Part shown: positions 25,270 through 27,550 of the stretch, piece after piece
Numbering within the stretch: the first letter of the stretch is position 1
Layout: the number at the start of each line of letters is the position of its first letter
Source of the DNA: JAQGMJ01 sp036271855
Lineage (GTDB): Bacteria; Pseudomonadota; Gammaproteobacteria; Burkholderiales; JAEUOS01
NCBI GenBank assembly: GCA_036271855.1
Contig: DATAZV010000510.1
Span: forward strand, 1-27,550
DNA: 27,550 nucleotides
Direction of reading: 5' to 3'
Translations under genes and position numbers: made by a program
The notes under the pieces: model-generated
The model's input: only the letters and a program-made list of their open reading frames with translations
Database searches by the model: none
What the model was told of the DNA's origin: nothing

Positions 25270-25730
25270 GATTGCTTGTTGCGCTGGGGTGAAACCGGAG
25301 CGAGGCGATTGTGGGTGCCGATCGCCTGTTTGTGAAACGAATTGTTCAAATTGTTTTCATTCGATCCGTTCACCCACAGTCGCCGCACGCCACGGCATCG
25401 CCGGCCTGCCGGTACGGCCAAACGCGAATGAAAAGTATGCGATCAGTCTGATTGAAGATCGGCCAAGTGATGACCGGTCACGGGCCATGCACCGAAGTTG
25501 AAAAACGCAGTGTAGCCGCGCGCACCTGTCTTGCGCATCAACGCCTTATCAGGCTGCATGCTGCAATGCCGTGTGCACCCCTGGGGCATGCGTTTCACCT
25601 GGGAGGGCGGATTATGCCGCGGGGTAACAATTGAAGTCTTAACCGGATCGTTAATTTCAATAAAATAATACTTATAAATCAATAGTTTAATTTATTTAAC
25701 ACGCTTTATGCTGCGTCGCACAAAAAGTGC
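25270..25730. other. gene-free upstream region of the EamA operon and the phasin gene
   Basis: No convincing gene is present. Visible structure: two direct copies of AATTGTT at 25340-25346 and 25349-25355, a perfect palindrome TGACCGGTCA at 25471-25480, an inverted repeat TTAAC/GTTAA at 25639-25654, and a markedly A/T-rich stretch from about 25630 to 25710 in front of the phasin promoter. Their roles are not known; the last may act as an UP element. Confidence 0.4.
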
Positions 25731-25779
25731 TTGACATTTTGGTGCACAAGCCTAGAATAGCCATTGTTGCGATGCACAA
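25709..25779 (+). promoter_or_regulatory. sigma-70 promoter of the phasin gene with repeated operator-like sites
   Basis: A perfect -35 TTGACA (25731-25736) and a -10 TAGAAT (25753-25758) are 16 bases apart. Two 15-base direct repeats with 12 identical positions (TGCTGCGTCGCACAA at 25709-25723 and TGTTGCGATGCACAA at 25765-25779) flank it, and a third GCACAA lies within the spacer (25744-25749). The sites cover both the region before -35 and the likely start point, as expected for a repressor. PhaR, the known regulator of phasin genes, is the natural candidate, but no phaR gene is in the window. Confidence 0.75.
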
Positions 25780-25815
25780 CGAAGTACCGTTTCACATGAG
25801 ATCAACAGGTCAGGG

Positions 25816-25923
25816 ATGAAGTGCGTCGTCTCATCAAGTGCTGCCTCGTTCAAGCATCGTGCTGCAAACCGGCTGCATTTTGGCAATACCCCATTAGTAG
25901 GTTTGCTGTCCGAGTTCACCTGA
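25816..25923 (+). other. possible 35-codon leader frame in the phasin 5' UTR
   Basis: An ATG preceded by ACAGG opens a 35-residue frame ending 50 bases before the phasin ATG. A shorter frame (25796-25819) ends in an ATGA overlap with its start. The peptide begins MKCVVSSSAASFKHR and shows no recognisable motif. It may be chance; it is noted because the leader is about 200 bases long. Confidence 0.2.
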
Positions 25924-25973
25924 TTACGCCCGCACCATTTCGTAACTAAATTTTAGTCCTGAGGAAAATCACC

Positions 25974-26537
25974 ATGATCGCTACCCCCGAACAATTCGCC
26001 GCCGCCAACAAGGCCGGCCTGGAAAACTTTTTCGCCGCCGCCACTTCCGGTTTCTCGACCCTTGAGCGCCTGATGGAACTCAACGTCGCCACCGCCAAGG
26101 CGATGATGTCCGACGCCGCCATCAACTCCCGCGCCGCCTTCGAAGTGAAGGACGCCAAGGAACTGATGGCCCTGAACGCCAGCCTGGCCCAGCCGACCGT
26201 CGAAAAGGCCGTCTCGTATGGCCGCCATGTCTACGGCATCGTCGCCGAGACCCAACTGGCCCTGCGCAAGGCTGCCGAAGAACAAGCCGCCACCGCGCAA
26301 AAGGAATTCGCCGGCCTGATCGACAAGTCGCTGAAGAACGCCCCGGCCGGCTCCGAGTCCGCCGTCGCTGCCGTCAAGTCGGCCGTCACCGCCGCTTCCT
26401 CGGCCTACGACAACGCCAGCAAGATGATCAAGCAATCCATCGACATGTTCGAAACCAACATGGCCAATGCAGCCGCCGCCGCCAGCAGCAACGTCGGCGC
26501 CGCCGTCAAGGCCGCCAGCAAGACCGCGAAGAAGTAA
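25974..26537 (+). CDS. phaP: phasin family protein (PHA granule-associated)
   Basis: The 187-residue protein is a phasin: MIATPEQFAAANKAGLENFF at the start, FSTLERLMELNVATAKAMM, and an alanine-rich, lysine-rich C-terminal third (AAAAASSNVGAAVKAASK), with amphipathic helices throughout and no cysteine. Phasins coat polyhydroxyalkanoate granules and set their size and number. A strong ribosome site, GAGGA at 25961-25965, lies eight bases before the ATG. The gene has its own strong promoter and terminator, so it is monocistronic and probably highly expressed. The PHA synthase genes are not in this window. Confidence 0.95.
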   Translation: MIATPEQFAAANKAGLENFFAAATSGFSTLERLMELNVATAKAMMSDAAINSRAAFEVKDAKELMALNASLAQPTVEKAVSYGRHVYGIVAETQLALRKAAEEQAATAQKEFAGLIDKSLKNAPAGSESAVAAVKSAVTAASSAYDNASKMIKQSIDMFETNMANAAAAASSNVGAAVKAASKTAKK

Positions 26538-26593
26538 TTTGCGGTTCGCAGGTAAGGAAGTTGCAGTAAGTCGTCTCCTCTGGTTGTAATTTC

Positions 26594-26620
26594 AAGCCCG
26601 GCGCAAGCCGGGCTTTTTTT
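26594..26620 (+). terminator. intrinsic terminator of the phasin gene
   Basis: A perfect 9-bp stem, AAGCCCGGC with GCCGGGCTT, around a GCAA loop is followed by seven T residues (26614-26620). This is a textbook Rho-independent terminator. A second, weaker hairpin (GCCTGGC / GCCAGGC) lies at 26633-26653. Confidence 0.92.
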
Positions 26621-26709
26621 ATCTGTGGGTCTGCCTGGCTTGCCCGGCCAGGCGGCGCGGTGGAGAATGCATCTTCGCCGTCAGAAATAGAACACCTGGA
26701 GAAAACGCC

Positions 26710-27243
26710 ATGTCCCGATTGCTCGCCCGAGCCGCTTGTTTTTCACTCGCCGCGTTCGCCCTCGCCGGCTGCGCCCTGCCCGGCCCGCAGGTGCCCGACA
26801 AACTGAAGGCTCCCGCTGCGCAGGACGTCAGCCTGATTGCCTATGCCCAGGGCGTGCAGATCTACGAATGCCAGGCCGGCAAGATCAACCCGGCGCGCTT
26901 CGAATGGGCATTCAAGGCGCCGCAGGCGACCCTGGCCGATCGCGCCGGCAAGACCATCGGCAAACACTACGGCGGCCCGACCTGGGAATCGGACGACGGC
27001 AGCAAGGTGGTGGGCCAGGTGCTCGCCAGCGACTCCGGACCGGACGCCAATGCGATTCCCTGGCTGCTGCTTTCCGCCAAGTCGGTCAGCGGCAGCGGCG
27101 TATTCGGCCGCACCCAGACCATCCAGCGGGTGCAGACCGTGGCTGGCAAGGCGCCCGGCGCGACCTGCGAAGCCACCCAGGCCGGCACCGAAGCGCGCGT
27201 GCCCTACCAGGCGATCTACTACTTCTACAACGCGCGCGGCTGA
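26710..27243 (+). CDS. DUF3455-type lipoprotein
   Basis: The 177-residue protein has a lipoprotein signal (hydrophobic stretch and lipobox LAGC with Cys21) and a domain that matches DUF3455 as I know it: GVQIYECQAG, FEWAFKAPQATL, GKTIGKHYGGPTWESDDGSK, NAIPWLLLSAKS, GVFGRTQTIQRV and a C-terminal PYQAIYYFYNA. Its function is unknown; it should be anchored in the outer or inner membrane facing the periplasm. GGAGA at 26698-26702 precedes the ATG by seven bases. Two cysteines remain in the mature part (in ECQAG and TCEAT), which could form a disulfide. Confidence 0.88.
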   Translation: MSRLLARAACFSLAAFALAGCALPGPQVPDKLKAPAAQDVSLIAYAQGVQIYECQAGKINPARFEWAFKAPQATLADRAGKTIGKHYGGPTWESDDGSKVVGQVLASDSGPDANAIPWLLLSAKSVSGSGVFGRTQTIQRVQTVAGKAPGATCEATQAGTEARVPYQAIYYFYNARG

Positions 27244-27283
27244 CGCGCCGCGCAAGCTGTGCAATGGCGGCGCGTGATCCTGA

Positions 27284-27550
27284 TTACAGGCTCTCGCGCC
27301 ATATGCCGCCCAGGCGCACCACTTCCGACTGGAAGTATTTCAGCGCCTCTTCCACCGCGTGCGGCTCGCCCTTGGCGCCGAGCTCGATGTGGCGCGGCGT
27401 CTTTTCGTCGCCCACCGAGGGCAGGCTGAAGGTCTTCACTTCCGGGTTCTGCTCGACCTTGGTCATCATGTCGATCACCTGCGACTCGCCCAGCTCCAGC
27501 ACGTAGACCGACTTTTCAAGATACGGCGCGTGGTTGAAGTATTTCGGGTA
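27284..27550 (-). CDS. CinA-like molybdopterin-binding domain protein, 3' part (5' end outside the window)
   Basis: Only the last 88 codons are present; the frame stays open to the window edge. The fragment ends with YVLELGESQVIDMMTKVEQ, VKTFSLPSVGD and RHIELGAKGEPHAVEEALK, which correspond to the C-terminal part of competence/damage-inducible protein A-like (MoaB/CinA-type) proteins of betaproteobacteria. Such proteins carry a MoCF_biosynth fold and act in pyridine nucleotide or molybdopterin-related chemistry; the exact role is unknown. It faces the DUF3455 gene, 40 bases away. The identity rests on the match of this tail from memory. Confidence 0.75.
   Translation of the reverse strand, partial: YPKYFNHAPYLEKSVYVLELGESQVIDMMTKVEQNPEVKTFSLPSVGDEKTPRHIELGAKGEPHAVEEALKYFQSEVVRLGGIWRESL

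Noticed and set aside
25443..25682. Minus-strand frame of 79 codons in the gene-free region before the phasin gene
   Set aside because: No ribosome site, no motif and mixed composition; it overlaps the palindrome and the A/T-rich patch that look regulatory.

Overview
The window is a G+C-rich stretch of a proteobacterial chromosome. Gene order and protein sequences point to a betaproteobacterium of the Burkholderiales, perhaps Oxalobacteraceae (an inference from gene content, not a computed placement). Most genes are recognisable housekeeping or metabolic genes. No phage, insertion sequence, CRISPR array, rRNA or tRNA was seen.

Left part (1-9719): the 3' end of miaA is joined by an ATGA overlap to an alpha/beta hydrolase. 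Convergent to them lies a minus-strand lipoprotein of the solute-binding type, then purM (minus). Divergent from purM runs a long plus-strand series: AI-2E/PerM-type membrane protein, hda, a HAD phosphatase, pcnB, folK, a deoxynucleoside kinase and panC. These cover replication-initiation control, RNA 3' polyadenylation, folate, dNTP salvage and pantothenate synthesis. Two kinds of short palindromic repeat sit in the gaps of this series.

Middle part (9862-19209): a diguanylate cyclase has a sensory half that is an exact-length tandem duplication (160-residue period). Minus-strand genes follow: an omega-amino-acid:pyruvate aminotransferase, a four-gene MacAB-like export cluster (adaptor, ATPase, two FtsX-like permeases), and a membrane acyltransferase fused to an SGNH domain.

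Right part (19396-27550): an IclR-type regulator preceded by a palindrome and a 12-codon leader frame; PbpG-type endopeptidase (minus); an EamA transporter (minus); a small membrane-anchored ankyrin protein (plus); a minus-strand operon of EamA transporter, hotdog thioesterase and nitroreductase; a gene-free region holding a strong promoter with repeated operator-like sequences; a polyhydroxyalkanoate granule phasin; a DUF3455-type lipoprotein; and the 3' end of a CinA-like molybdopterin-binding protein. The phasin indicates that the organism stores PHA.

I found no obvious undescribed multi-gene system. The points most worth checking are the duplicated sensor of the diguanylate cyclase, the iclR leader, the phasin control region, and the membrane ankyrin protein.
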